DNA of 64,000 bases from DASUNP01 sp963728545 (GTDB lineage Bacteria > Acidobacteriota > Blastocatellia > UBA7656): assembly GCA_963728545.1 (NCBI GenBank), contig CAVSKO010000002.1:2046001-2110000 (forward strand), given 5' to 3'. Both the position numbers and the translations under genes were made by a program. The notes under the pieces were generated by a model. The model searched no databases, was not told the origin of the DNA, and was given only the letters and a program-made list of their open reading frames with translations. Shown here piece by piece: positions 34,038 through 42,525 of the stretch; the stretch's first letter is position 1, and each line of letters starts with the position of its first letter.

Positions 34038-37000
34038 TTAGAAATTGAACCTCGCGCCGAACTGCAACTGGCGCGCGGGCGCTGCCGAAGTAAAGCCGAG
34101 CGGCGTGGTCGGCGCTCTCCCTTCGATGCCGCGCAAATTAAACGGCCCCGTAGGCGGAATCGTGGTGCCCACCTCGTTGTTGATGCCGGTGAAGTTGGTG
34201 TGGTTGAAAACGTTGAACGCCTCGAAGGTGAATTCGAGGTAACGGTTTTCCGTCGCAAAGAAGCGCCGCGCCAACCGCAGGTTGACATTATAATAAGCCT
34301 CGCCCGTACCCGTGTTGCGCCCGGCGGTCCCCGGTCGGTCGCTTGAGCTGCGGAAATCGCCGTTCGCATCAATGCCGCCCAGAAGCAGGTTAAACGGCCT
34401 GCCGCTGCCCAGGATGACGATGGGCGACAGCAGCCAGCCGCCTAAGATGTGATCCGAAATCGAGTCGCCTTCAAACGGGCTTTGGAAAACGCCGCTGAAG
34501 ACAAAACGGTGACGCTGGTCGAATGAAGAGAGCGCGCGGTCTGCTCGCACGTTCAACGGGTTCTGCGCCGCAAAGTCGCTGTTGAAGTCGGTCACTTCAT
34601 CAATCGTCTTCGACAACGTGTAGTTCGTGTTGATGCTGAACCGGCTTGAGAATCGCTTGACCAACTGAATGGTCCCCGCGTGATAGAAGCTGTTGGCGCT
34701 CGACTCGTAGACGTTGTCTTGAGCGCGGCGCGGGTCGAGGAAATCGCTCGTCAACCCGAGCGCGGGATTCGGGAAGCGGTTGAAGGTCGGCTGGCCCGTG
34801 ATAGGGCTTAACGGCCCGGTCTGTTTGAACGGGTTGATGTCGCGGGCGCGCGTAAGGTGTGCGCCGCGACTGAACAGGTAGCTGACTTCCATGTTGAAGC
34901 CTGCGCCCAGGTCGCGCTGTATGCCGAGGCTCGCTTGCTGTGTGTAAGGATTTTCGTAATTCGCCTCGCGGCGGAATCGCACTTCGAGCGGACGGCCCGG
35001 CCCCGGAATGATTCCGAATTGAGCAAGGTCAGCCGCAGTGATTGTGCGGGTGCCGATGACGCCTTGCGCCCGCAAGGTTCTGAAGATGGTAAACGAAGTC
35101 GGCACACCGAGCGCGGCTTGCAAGGCAGGGTTTGCCGTCGAAAGCACTATGTTTATATCGCTCGGGTCGGTAGTCCCGGCAAGCTCGTTGACTACGTTGA
35201 CCACCTGCGCGTCAACCTGGCCTGTGAATATGCCGTAGCCCGCCCGTACCACGGTCTTGCCGTCATCCCACGGGTCCCACGAAAAACCTATGCGCGGCTG
35301 GAAATTGTTTTTGTCCGATTCGCCGAAAAACTCCCAGTCTTCAAGAAAGTACCGCAGGCCCAGATTCAAAGTGAAATTCGGGCGCACCTTCCAGGTGTCC
35401 TGGCCGTAAACAGAGTAGCGGCGCGTCCAGGCGTTGAAGCCCGATTCGCCAAAGCCTTGCTGGTAAATCTGCGCGAGGCCGAGATTGAAAGCCTGCACAG
35501 AGTTGATAGTCGTAGCGGCCAGGTCTGCGCGACCGTTCGCAGCCAGAAAAGCGACTACGGCAGGCTGAGACGCCGCCGGGACCAGGAACGGTATCAGCGG
35601 GAGCGAGCCGAAATTGAAACGCCCGCCGAAGAATGTCTGTGAGTTGTTCGAGTTATCGATGAATTGCGCCTGCCCGCCTACCTTGAAAGTGTGCGCGCCC
35701 CGCACCATCGATAAATTATCGCTTATCTCGTAACGGCGCTCGATGGCTTCCGACGGCAGAAAGATGTCGCGCCCGAAGTTGCCGAAGCCCGCGAGGTTTA
35801 TCTCGGGCCCGACCAGATCGTTCGGGATCACGTCGTTATCAATATAGCTGTACTGCGCTTTCAGCTCGTTGATCGTTACGGGCGAGAAGAAATGCGTCTC
35901 TGAAAAGAGCGCGCCGCCCGTGAAGCTTTCAATCAAGCGCCCGCGCGAAACGGCTGTCAGCGCGCCCGCCGCGTTGTTCTCGAAGAGCGAATCGGCGAGA
36001 TTAAAGCGGACGTACGCGGCATCGGATTGATTGAACGTGTGATCGATGCGCGCAGAGAAGATGGTCGAGTTTTCCTTGAAAGGAAACTGCCCGCTCGCGT
36101 CTTCAAACAGCGCTATCGTGCCGGGGAAGTTTGCAGTCGTTGTGACGAGGTTGGCGCGCAGCGCCGCGCTAAGACCTGCGAGCGCGGGGCTGCCCGAGCC
36201 TGAAAGCAGACCCAGAAAATCTTCTTGCTGCGCCGTGGTCGAGAAAATATTCGGGTCGTTGAGCAGGTTTACGAATGTCGTGCGGTCTTCTTGCAGGCGC
36301 TCGAACGCCGTAAAGAAGAACGTCTTATCGCGGACAATGCGCCCGCCCAGGCTGCCTCCGAACTGCTGCCGGTCGAAGGGCGATTGGCCGTCGGGGTTAA
36401 AGTCAAATGCGTTTCGGGCGTCGAATTTCTCGTCGCGGAAGTAACCGAATATCGAGCCGTGTAAATCGTTCGACCCGGTCTTCAACACTATGTTCACGAT
36501 GCCGCCCGACGCGCCGCCGAACTCGGCGTTGTAAGAGTTGCGGTTGACCTGGAACTCCTGCACGCCTTCCTGGCTGACCACGGTTCGGGCCGCGCCCGAA
36601 TTCGTGTCCGCCGACGCGCCGTCGACCATGATGGAGTTACCGCGACCGTTGTTGCCGCCGAACGAGAGGCCCGATTGAGGCGTCTGCGCGACGCGAAAAT
36701 CGCTTGAGTCGTTTATGTTGTCCGAATCCGTCACGCCCGGCGTGAGCAGGGCGAAATCGAGATAGTTGCGCCGGTTTATAGGGAGGTTATCGATCAGCAC
36801 TTCGCTGATTACCGAGGATTGCTGAGTGCGCTCAGGCTCTATCGTCGCTTCGTTGGCCGCGACGACGTTGACCTCGGCCTGGACGCCGCCTACGGAAAGC
36901 TGGACTGGAATATTAGCGGCCTGACCCACGTCAAGCTTTATGTCCGACAAAGTCTTCGGCGCAAACCCCGAAGCTTCGACTTTCAGGTTATAGGTGCTGG

Positions 37001-37232
37001 GCAACAAAGCCAGAATGACATAGTTGCCGTCTTCATCCGTGGTAACAGTTCGAGTGGTGCCCTTGGTCACGTCTGTAATAGTGATTTGGGCGCCTGCGAC
37101 GGCAGCGCCGGATTCATCCGTGACCTGGCCCCTGAGTTCTGCGGTCGAGGCGGATGCTTGCGGAAAAGCAAGCTCAACCCGCGCCATCAACAGACACACC
37201 AACAGCATCGCCAATTTTTTAGATTTTTTCAT
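34038..37232 (-). CDS. Oar-type TonB-dependent receptor
   Basis: The product is 1,064 residues from the ATG at 37232, chosen because AGGAGAG lies 8 bp upstream and a signal peptide follows; the longer reading adds 15 unrelated residues. A carboxypeptidase-regulatory-like domain (about 30-120: ELRGQVTDESGAAVAGAQIT) precedes a plug domain (YNAEFGGASGGIVNIVLKTGSN). A large outer-membrane beta-barrel follows, ending in an aromatic residue (LQFGARFNF). Such receptors import glycans, peptides or siderophores, or act as adhesins. No TonB box could be assigned. It stands alone, separate from the kinase cassettes to the right. Confidence 0.92.
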   Translation of the reverse strand: MKKSKKLAMLLVCLLMARVELAFPQASASTAELRGQVTDESGAAVAGAQITITDVTKGTTRTVTTDEDGNYVILALLPSTYNLKVEASGFAPKTLSDIKLDVGQAANIPVQLSVGGVQAEVNVVAANEATIEPERTQQSSVISEVLIDNLPINRRNYLDFALLTPGVTDSDNINDSSDFRVAQTPQSGLSFGGNNGRGNSIMVDGASADTNSGAARTVVSQEGVQEFQVNRNSYNAEFGGASGGIVNIVLKTGSNDLHGSIFGYFRDEKFDARNAFDFNPDGQSPFDRQQFGGSLGGRIVRDKTFFFTAFERLQEDRTTFVNLLNDPNIFSTTAQQEDFLGLLSGSGSPALAGLSAALRANLVTTTANFPGTIALFEDASGQFPFKENSTIFSARIDHTFNQSDAAYVRFNLADSLFENNAAGALTAVSRGRLIESFTGGALFSETHFFSPVTINELKAQYSYIDNDVIPNDLVGPEINLAGFGNFGRDIFLPSEAIERRYEISDNLSMVRGAHTFKVGGQAQFIDNSNNSQTFFGGRFNFGSLPLIPFLVPAASQPAVVAFLAANGRADLAATTINSVQAFNLGLAQIYQQGFGESGFNAWTRRYSVYGQDTWKVRPNFTLNLGLRYFLEDWEFFGESDKNNFQPRIGFSWDPWDDGKTVVRAGYGIFTGQVDAQVVNVVNELAGTTDPSDINIVLSTANPALQAALGVPTSFTIFRTLRAQGVIGTRTITAADLAQFGIIPGPGRPLEVRFRREANYENPYTQQASLGIQRDLGAGFNMEVSYLFSRGAHLTRARDINPFKQTGPLSPITGQPTFNRFPNPALGLTSDFLDPRRAQDNVYESSANSFYHAGTIQLVKRFSSRFSINTNYTLSKTIDEVTDFNSDFAAQNPLNVRADRALSSFDQRHRFVFSGVFQSPFEGDSISDHILGGWLLSPIVILGSGRPFNLLLGGIDANGDFRSSSDRPGTAGRNTGTGEAYYNVNLRLARRFFATENRYLEFTFEAFNVFNHTNFTGINNEVGTTIPPTGPFNLRGIEGRAPTTPLGFTSAAPARQLQFGARFNF

Positions 37233-37281
37233 GGTTAGGACTCTCCTGAATAATGCATCCACGCGTTGGGCACGCACAAAA

Positions 37282-37310
37282 AGGTTATGAATTAAATGTT
37301 AAATCGTCAA
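37282..37310 (-). promoter_or_regulatory. receptor promoter
   Basis: On the minus strand TTGACG (37310-37305) and TAACCT (37287-37282) are separated by 17 bp, about 50 bp before the receptor start. Confidence 0.5.
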
Positions 37311-37374
37311 GCTGTTCGGGATGCGGGGGCCTGGATCGTCCGGGACATGGATTATGCGAGGGGTGATTTTTGAA

Positions 37375-38535
37375 TCACAAGACGGCGGTCTCTTTTAGCA
37401 AACGGCCTTCGGCAAACCTCTCAAGCCCGATTGGCGTGGCGTCGATCACGCGCGACTCTTTGTAGAGAATAAGCTCTGAAACTATTCGTCCCGTGGCGGG
37501 CGAGTGCATAACGCCATGCCCGCTAAAACCATTAGCCAGATAAAGTCCTTCTACGGCGGGCGCGCGGCCTATGATAGCGTGGTGATCGGGCGTGACTTCG
37601 TAAAGCCCGGCCCAGCAGCGGCGCGGGTTGACTTCGGCCTCGGCAAAGCTCGGCACGCGCGAGACGGCCCGCGTAAGAATCTTTTCGACAAATTCGTATT
37701 CGAAGCTTGTCTTAAATCCGAAAGTCTCTTCTTTGTCGGGCCAGGCCAGAAGGAAGCTTTCGCCTTCGCGCCTGAAATGAAACCCGTTCGACATATCGAT
37801 AACCATCGGCAACCGCGCGGGCAGCTTGTGAAAGGCTTCGGTCTTGACTATCTGGCGGCGCAAAGGCTCGACCGGAAGCTCTAGGCCGGCCAGCCCGGCG
37901 ACGCGTGCGGCCCAGGGGCCTGCGGCGTTTACGACCGTGCGTGTCGATACGCGCCCTTTCGACGTTTGAACGCCCGCGACGCGACCCGCTTCGGTTTCGA
38001 TTCCCGTCACTTCTGTTTCGACCCACACGCGCACGCCGCGCGCGCGCGCGCGCAGCATAAACCCGCGCATCACGCTGTAAGGATCAACGAAGCCGTCCGT
38101 CTGGCAGAAGGTTCCGCCGACTACGTCATCCGTCCGAGCGAACGGGACCATACTTTTCACGTCATCCGCCGTCAGGAGGTCAACGTTGTTCACCCCCAGC
38201 CGCATCTGTAGCTCGCGGTTTGTTTTCAGGTAATCGAGATGGGCCTGGCTTGTCGCCATGAAAAGATAGCCGTGCGGCTTGTAGCCCGCGGTGTGGCCCG
38301 TGACATCTTCGAACCTGGCGAAGAAAGCAATGGAGTAGAGCGACATCTGTATGTTGACAGGGGTGGCAAACTGCGCGCGGACGCCGCCCGCGCTCTTTGC
38401 AGTAGAACCCATTCCCTGCTGCTCTTCGCGCTCTATAATCAGAACGTCCGTGCAGCCCGCTTCCGCCAGATGGTAGGCGATGCTTGAACCTACGATGCCG
38501 CCGCCGATGATTACAACTTCCGCAGTCTCATTCAT
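37375..38535 (-). CDS. FAD-dependent oxidoreductase (DAO family)
   Basis: The product is 386 residues from the ATG at 38535. The FAD-binding VVIIGGGIVGSSIAYHLAEAG is at residues 7-27, an acidic IERE end of the second strand follows, then TAKSAGGVRAQF and the C-terminal RCWAGLYEVTPDHHAIIGRAP and NGFSGHGVMHSPATG segments. This matches glycine oxidase / sarcosine oxidase beta-subunit relatives, which oxidise secondary or D-amino acids to imino acids and peroxide. The substrate is not determinable. It is probably cytoplasmic and monocistronic. Confidence 0.88.
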   Translation of the reverse strand: MNETAEVVIIGGGIVGSSIAYHLAEAGCTDVLIIEREEQQGMGSTAKSAGGVRAQFATPVNIQMSLYSIAFFARFEDVTGHTAGYKPHGYLFMATSQAHLDYLKTNRELQMRLGVNNVDLLTADDVKSMVPFARTDDVVGGTFCQTDGFVDPYSVMRGFMLRARARGVRVWVETEVTGIETEAGRVAGVQTSKGRVSTRTVVNAAGPWAARVAGLAGLELPVEPLRRQIVKTEAFHKLPARLPMVIDMSNGFHFRREGESFLLAWPDKEETFGFKTSFEYEFVEKILTRAVSRVPSFAEAEVNPRRCWAGLYEVTPDHHAIIGRAPAVEGLYLANGFSGHGVMHSPATGRIVSELILYKESRVIDATPIGLERFAEGRLLKETAVL

Positions 38536-38552
38536 GATCAGTTTCCAGTTTC

Positions 38553-38649
38553 CAGTTTTCAGTGGTCCGTCTTGATAAAGATGTACTTTCCGCTTAACGC
38601 ACAATTTACACCTGCAACGGACGGCTGACAACTAATCACTGAAAACTGA
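38553..38649. repeat. inverted repeat in a divergent promoter region
   Basis: CAGTTTTCAGTG (38553-38564) is reverse-complemented exactly at 38638-38649, with related TCCAGTTTCCAG sequence beside it. It lies between the divergent FAD oxidoreductase and S41 protease genes. It may be a degraded mobile repeat or a regulatory palindrome. Confidence 0.5.
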
Positions 38650-38711
38650 AAGCTCTCTTTTTGACGCGGTCGGCTTTTTATATTATTCTGATGGGAAGGA
38701 GTTTCATCACA

Positions 38712-40370
38712 ATGCAAAAAAAGGTGCTGCCGCTCATAGGACTGCTGGTGATCGCGGTAGCAACTATTGCCGGCGGCTACTATGAGTCCCGGCACTCGGC
38801 TCGCCCTGTCACAAGCGATTCGGCAGGTGTGCCTGAGAACTTGAGGCAGGATTTTGAAGAAGCCCTCAACACGATACAGGAGAGCTATGCCGGCACGGCA
38901 GACCTTGAATTGCTCGGCAAGAATTCCATTCAAGGGATGCTTCACCAGCTCGACCCGCACTCGGCATTCTTTACAAAGAACGAATTCGACGATCTACAAA
39001 CCGAGCAGAAGAGCCGCATATACGGCATAGGCGTCACGATAGTAAAGCGATACGACCGCGTCTATATCATCACATCGATTCCCGGCACGCCCGCCTACCG
39101 CGCGGGCCTCAAATACGGCGACGCTATCGTGTCTATCAACGGCCAGAACGTCGAAGAGTGGACCAACGACCAGATAATGCACCGCGTGCGAGGCGAGAAG
39201 GGCGAAGAGGTAGAGATCACGGTCGAGCGCGCGGGCGCGCCCGCCCCCATCACCGTTCGCATACGGCGCGATGAAGTGAAGCTCCCTTCGGTTCGCAACG
39301 TCTTTATGACAGGCCCCGCGGGCACCGGCTACATCGCGCTCACGGGCGGCTTTTCCAGCAAGACCGACGAAGAGCTGACGGCGGCAATCGCGCGTCTCAA
39401 GCAGGACGGCATGCGCCAGTTGATACTCGACCTGCGCGGCAATCCCGGCGGGCTGCTGGATCAGGCCATCGAGGTCTCGAAGAAGTTTTTGCCGGCGGGC
39501 GAAAAGATTCTCGAAGTGCGCGGGCGCGATGGCCGTTTTCAAGAGCGCGTCTATGAAGTGCCGGAAGACAACGCGCCTGAGACAATGCCGATGGTGATAT
39601 TGATAAATCGCGGGACGGCTTCGGCCTCCGAGGTGGTCGCCGGGGCGCTTCAAGACCACGACCGCGCGCTGCTCGTAGGCGAAAACAGTTTCGGCAAAGG
39701 GCTTGTCCAGAGCGTGACCCGCGTGTGGGGAGGCTCGGGGCTGACGCTCACAATCGCCCGTTACTACACGCCCACGGGCCGGTCAATTCAGCGGGATTAT
39801 TCGAAAGTCAGTTTTTACGATTACTATCTCAATCGGAACGAGGACGAGCACGGGATCACGGGAGCGCCTCGCGGCGACGGGTTGCGCACGGATCTTGGCC
39901 GTATGGTCTACAGCGGCGGAGGCATCACGCCCGACATCGAGATAAAATCGCCCGAAAACAATCCCGTTCGAAGCAAGCTCTTTTACGGCATCTTTGATTT
40001 CACGCGCCAGCTTGTAGCAGGCCAGATCAGCGGGCTTCGCCAGTACCGCATTCCCGAGACGCAACACAAGACGAAACTGTCGGAAGACGATATCAATCGC
40101 TTTCCCATAAGCGAAGAGCTGCTTGCGGCATTTCGCCAGTACATCGCGTTGAAGCCCCACTTCAACGTACCGGAAGAGCAGTTCAACGCGAACATTGCTT
40201 ATATCACCAGCCAGATGCGCCGCGAGATTATCACCGCTGCTTACGGCCCCGAGGCCGGCGAGCAGGTATATCTGGCCGAAGATGTTCAGTTGCGTAAAGC
40301 TATCGAGTCGCTCGACCAGGCGCGCATGATGGCCGACAACGCCCGCCGCGCGCGAGGTGACCGCCAGTAA
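38712..40370 (+). CDS. S41 family C-terminal processing protease (CtpA-like)
   Basis: The product is 552 residues from the ATG at 38712 (AAGGAG 10 bp upstream; two earlier in-frame starts lack one). An N-terminal membrane anchor or signal (residues 5-24) precedes a PDZ domain (about 100-185: IPGTPAYRAGLKYGDAIVSING). The S41 catalytic core follows: LDLRGNPGGLLDQAI, nucleophile serine in GTASASEVVAG and the lysine base in GENSFGKGLVQ. The enzyme acts in the periplasm, trimming C-termini or clearing proteins. The C-terminal tail of about 130 residues is longer than in minimal CtpA. Confidence 0.93.
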   Translation: MQKKVLPLIGLLVIAVATIAGGYYESRHSARPVTSDSAGVPENLRQDFEEALNTIQESYAGTADLELLGKNSIQGMLHQLDPHSAFFTKNEFDDLQTEQKSRIYGIGVTIVKRYDRVYIITSIPGTPAYRAGLKYGDAIVSINGQNVEEWTNDQIMHRVRGEKGEEVEITVERAGAPAPITVRIRRDEVKLPSVRNVFMTGPAGTGYIALTGGFSSKTDEELTAAIARLKQDGMRQLILDLRGNPGGLLDQAIEVSKKFLPAGEKILEVRGRDGRFQERVYEVPEDNAPETMPMVILINRGTASASEVVAGALQDHDRALLVGENSFGKGLVQSVTRVWGGSGLTLTIARYYTPTGRSIQRDYSKVSFYDYYLNRNEDEHGITGAPRGDGLRTDLGRMVYSGGGITPDIEIKSPENNPVRSKLFYGIFDFTRQLVAGQISGLRQYRIPETQHKTKLSEDDINRFPISEELLAAFRQYIALKPHFNVPEEQFNANIAYITSQMRREIITAAYGPEAGEQVYLAEDVQLRKAIESLDQARMMADNARRARGDRQ

Positions 40371-40372
40371 AC

Positions 40373-40400
40373 CGGTGCCGGTAAATCGGTGCCGGTAAAT
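40373..40400. repeat. 14-bp direct repeat, two copies
   Basis: CGGTGCCGGTAAAT occurs twice head-to-tail just after the S41 protease stop. The remaining 170 bp before the next gene show no gene. Confidence 0.7.
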
Positions 40401-40571
40401 CGGCGACCGCAGTAAAACTCCCCGATCTCAAATTTAATCGCCGAGCCAAAAGATAATGCCGCTTGACGTCTATCTTCTTAGCGTCCACCGGGCTGTATGG
40501 TTTTCAGCTAGGCGCTAGCCGCAGACGGCGCATAACGGCGCATATATGATGATAAAGCGGCGGTCTGCCAA

Positions 40572-41399
40572 ATGGCTTACGGATTGCTAGATTTTTTGAA
40601 GGGCATGATAAAGAACAATAAAGTGTTCTCCATCCGATCAGCCGCTATGAGGCTTGCGGTGTGGGGCGGGCTTATCCTTTTTGTGATCGCATCGGTTGCC
40701 CCTGATGCTGCTGCGCAAAAGAGCAAGGCTTCGCGAAAGCAGAACGTGTCGAAGAGCGCGAAGGCGAAAGCCCGCGCACAGAAAATCTCGGCGGAAGTCC
40801 GCGAGGCCGAGCAGCTATTAAACGATCTGGGATATTGGACCGGCCCGATCAATGGCCGCATGGACGCGGCATCGCGCCAGGCGCTCATAGCTTTTCAAAA
40901 AGTAGAAGGCCGCCGGCGCACGGGGCGGCTGACTGCGGATGAACTGGATGCGCTGAGGTCGGCCCGCCGTCCGACGCCACGCGATAAGAACTACGCCCAC
41001 GTCGAGATAGACCTTGAGCGGCAGGTTCTTTTCGTTATAGGTAACACGGGCGTAGTCACAAAGGTCTTACCCGTGTCAACTGGCAACGGGAAAGAGTTCA
41101 CTTCCGAAGGGTGGACGCGAGAAGCCATCACGCCAAAGGGGCGATTCAAAGTCCACAATAAGATAAAGGGCTGGCGCAAGAGTCCGCTCGGAATGATCTA
41201 TTATCCGGTTTATTTCTTAAGCGGCATAGCCATACACGGTTACTCAAGTGTGCCGGTCACGGCCGCAAGCCACGGCTGCGTTCGCATACCGATGTTTGCC
41301 GCAAAAGAGTTTTACGACATGATACCCACGGGCATGTTCGTCATCGTGCACAGCGGCCAGGCGACAGGGCGCGAGCACGACCCTGCTGCGCAAAGATAA
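40572..41399 (+). CDS. L,D-transpeptidase with peptidoglycan-binding domain
   Basis: The 275-residue protein has a membrane/signal helix (about 30-48), a basic linker, a PG_binding_1 domain (about 75-115: EAEQLLNDLGYWTGPINGRMD). A YkuD catalytic domain (about 130-262) carries HGYSSVPVTAASHGCVRIP, with the nucleophile C236 in SHGCVR. Family members form 3-3 cross-links in peptidoglycan or attach proteins to it from the periplasm. The exact start is uncertain (in-frame ATGs at 40605 and 40647). It converges with the LOG-family gene, 3 bp between stops. Confidence 0.9.
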   Translation: MAYGLLDFLKGMIKNNKVFSIRSAAMRLAVWGGLILFVIASVAPDAAAQKSKASRKQNVSKSAKAKARAQKISAEVREAEQLLNDLGYWTGPINGRMDAASRQALIAFQKVEGRRRTGRLTADELDALRSARRPTPRDKNYAHVEIDLERQVLFVIGNTGVVTKVLPVSTGNGKEFTSEGWTREAITPKGRFKVHNKIKGWRKSPLGMIYYPVYFLSGIAIHGYSSVPVTAASHGCVRIPMFAAKEFYDMIPTGMFVIVHSGQATGREHDPAAQR

Positions 41400-41402
41400 G
41401 CG

Positions 41403-42161
41403 TCACTCTCCCAGGATTCCCGACGCGCGAGGCACGCGCTTGAGGCCGAAGGCTTCGATGGCGTGTTTTTGAATGTGGCTCATCGCATCGTCTATCGAAT
41501 CGGTCACCAATAACAGATCGAGGTCCGCAGCGTCTATCGTTCCCACGGCCACCATGCACTTGAGAAATTCTATCAACGGCGCGTAGTAATCTTTCCCCAT
41601 CAACACGACGGGGAAGCTCTGAATCTTTTTTGTCTGTATCAACGTGACCGCTTCAAACAGCTCATCCATAGTCCCGACGCCGCCCGGAAGGACTACAAAC
41701 GCGTATGAGTATTTAATCAGCATGGTTTTGCGGACAAAGAAGTAGCGGAACTCTATCCAGCGATCAAGGTATCAATTCGGCTTCTGCTCTTGCGGCAGGG
41801 TGATGTTGCAACCGATTGAAGGGCCGCCCGCTTCTCTGGCCCCGCGATTGGCCGCCTCCATGATGCCCGGCCCCCCGCCCGTCATGACGGTAAACCCTAT
41901 CTGGCTGAGGCGGCCCCCGACCGCGCGAGCAAGCTCGTAATAAGGGTGGTCTTCTTTGAAGCGGGCCGATCCGAACACGGTCACGCACGGGCCGACAAAG
42001 TGGAGGGTTCGAAAACCTTTTAAGAACTCTCGAAGGATGCGGGTCAGCGTCCAGAATTCCCACTTGCGCGGTTGCGGCCCTTCGAGAAATATGCGCTCCT
42101 CTTTTGCCTTATTCTCTTGCTCTGTGCCGCCCGCGCTAACGACGTTTGCTTCGCCTGTCAT
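41403..42161 (-). pseudogene. LOG-family (TIGR00730-type) protein with in-frame TGA
   Basis: The reading runs through a single in-frame TGA at 41774-41772. Before it the protein has the Rossmann-like start VTVFGSARF and GGGPGIMEAANRGA. After it, in the same frame, come YLDRWIEFRYFFVRK and the catalytic PGGVGTMDE. Together it has normal length (about 251 residues) for a cytokinin-riboside-monophosphate phosphoribohydrolase-like protein. The TGA sits where relatives carry residues such as P or R; CGA to TGA is one transition. Other genes here end in TGA, so a changed genetic code is not the explanation. Start could also be the TTG at 42179. Confidence 0.8.
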
Positions 42162-42452
42162 ACGCAAATCATACAACAAGTCATGCGGTCACGTGCCCGG
42201 CTTTATTGAAGTTTTTTTTAATGTATTTAATGCTCCAGGGCTTGCTCTCTTAATCAAGAGAATACAAAGAAGCGCGCAGCCGAGATGGATTGACTGGCCG
42301 ACTCGCGCGCGTGCCGCGAGTACCCTGGCTCACAAAGCCTGCGAGGTAGAAAGCTATATGCTTGCGTGCGACCCTCGTCGGCTTTTGTCGAGCCAGGGTC
42401 TAAAAACATAGCCTGCCTACGCTCGCCGCCCATACCCTAAAACCTGCGATAA
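42162..42452. other. intergenic region without recognised gene
   Basis: No supported coding sequence or RNA gene. Minor hairpins (for example CTCTTAATCAAGAG at 42246-42259) and a distant 10-bp inverted repeat ACCCTGGCTC / GAGCCAGGGT are visible. The cassette-1 promoter begins at the right edge. Confidence 0.5.
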
Positions 42453-42481
42453 TTGACACCCCAACATGCGTATTGTACGAT
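42453..42481 (+). promoter_or_regulatory. cassette promoter P1
   Basis: TTGACA (42453-42458), 17-bp spacer, TACGAT (42476-42481). The context ATAATTGACACCCC is shared with the promoters of the other two kinase genes, and the -35 box begins 73 bp before the ATG. Confidence 0.75.
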
Positions 42482-42525
42482 AGAAAACGCTCAGGACTCC
42501 GTTCGTTTTAAGGGAGTAGGTGAAC

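Noticed and set aside
41772..41774. Selenocysteine at the in-frame TGA of the LOG-family gene
   Set aside because: Relatives do not carry cysteine at this place and no clear SECIS-like hairpin stands out directly after it.
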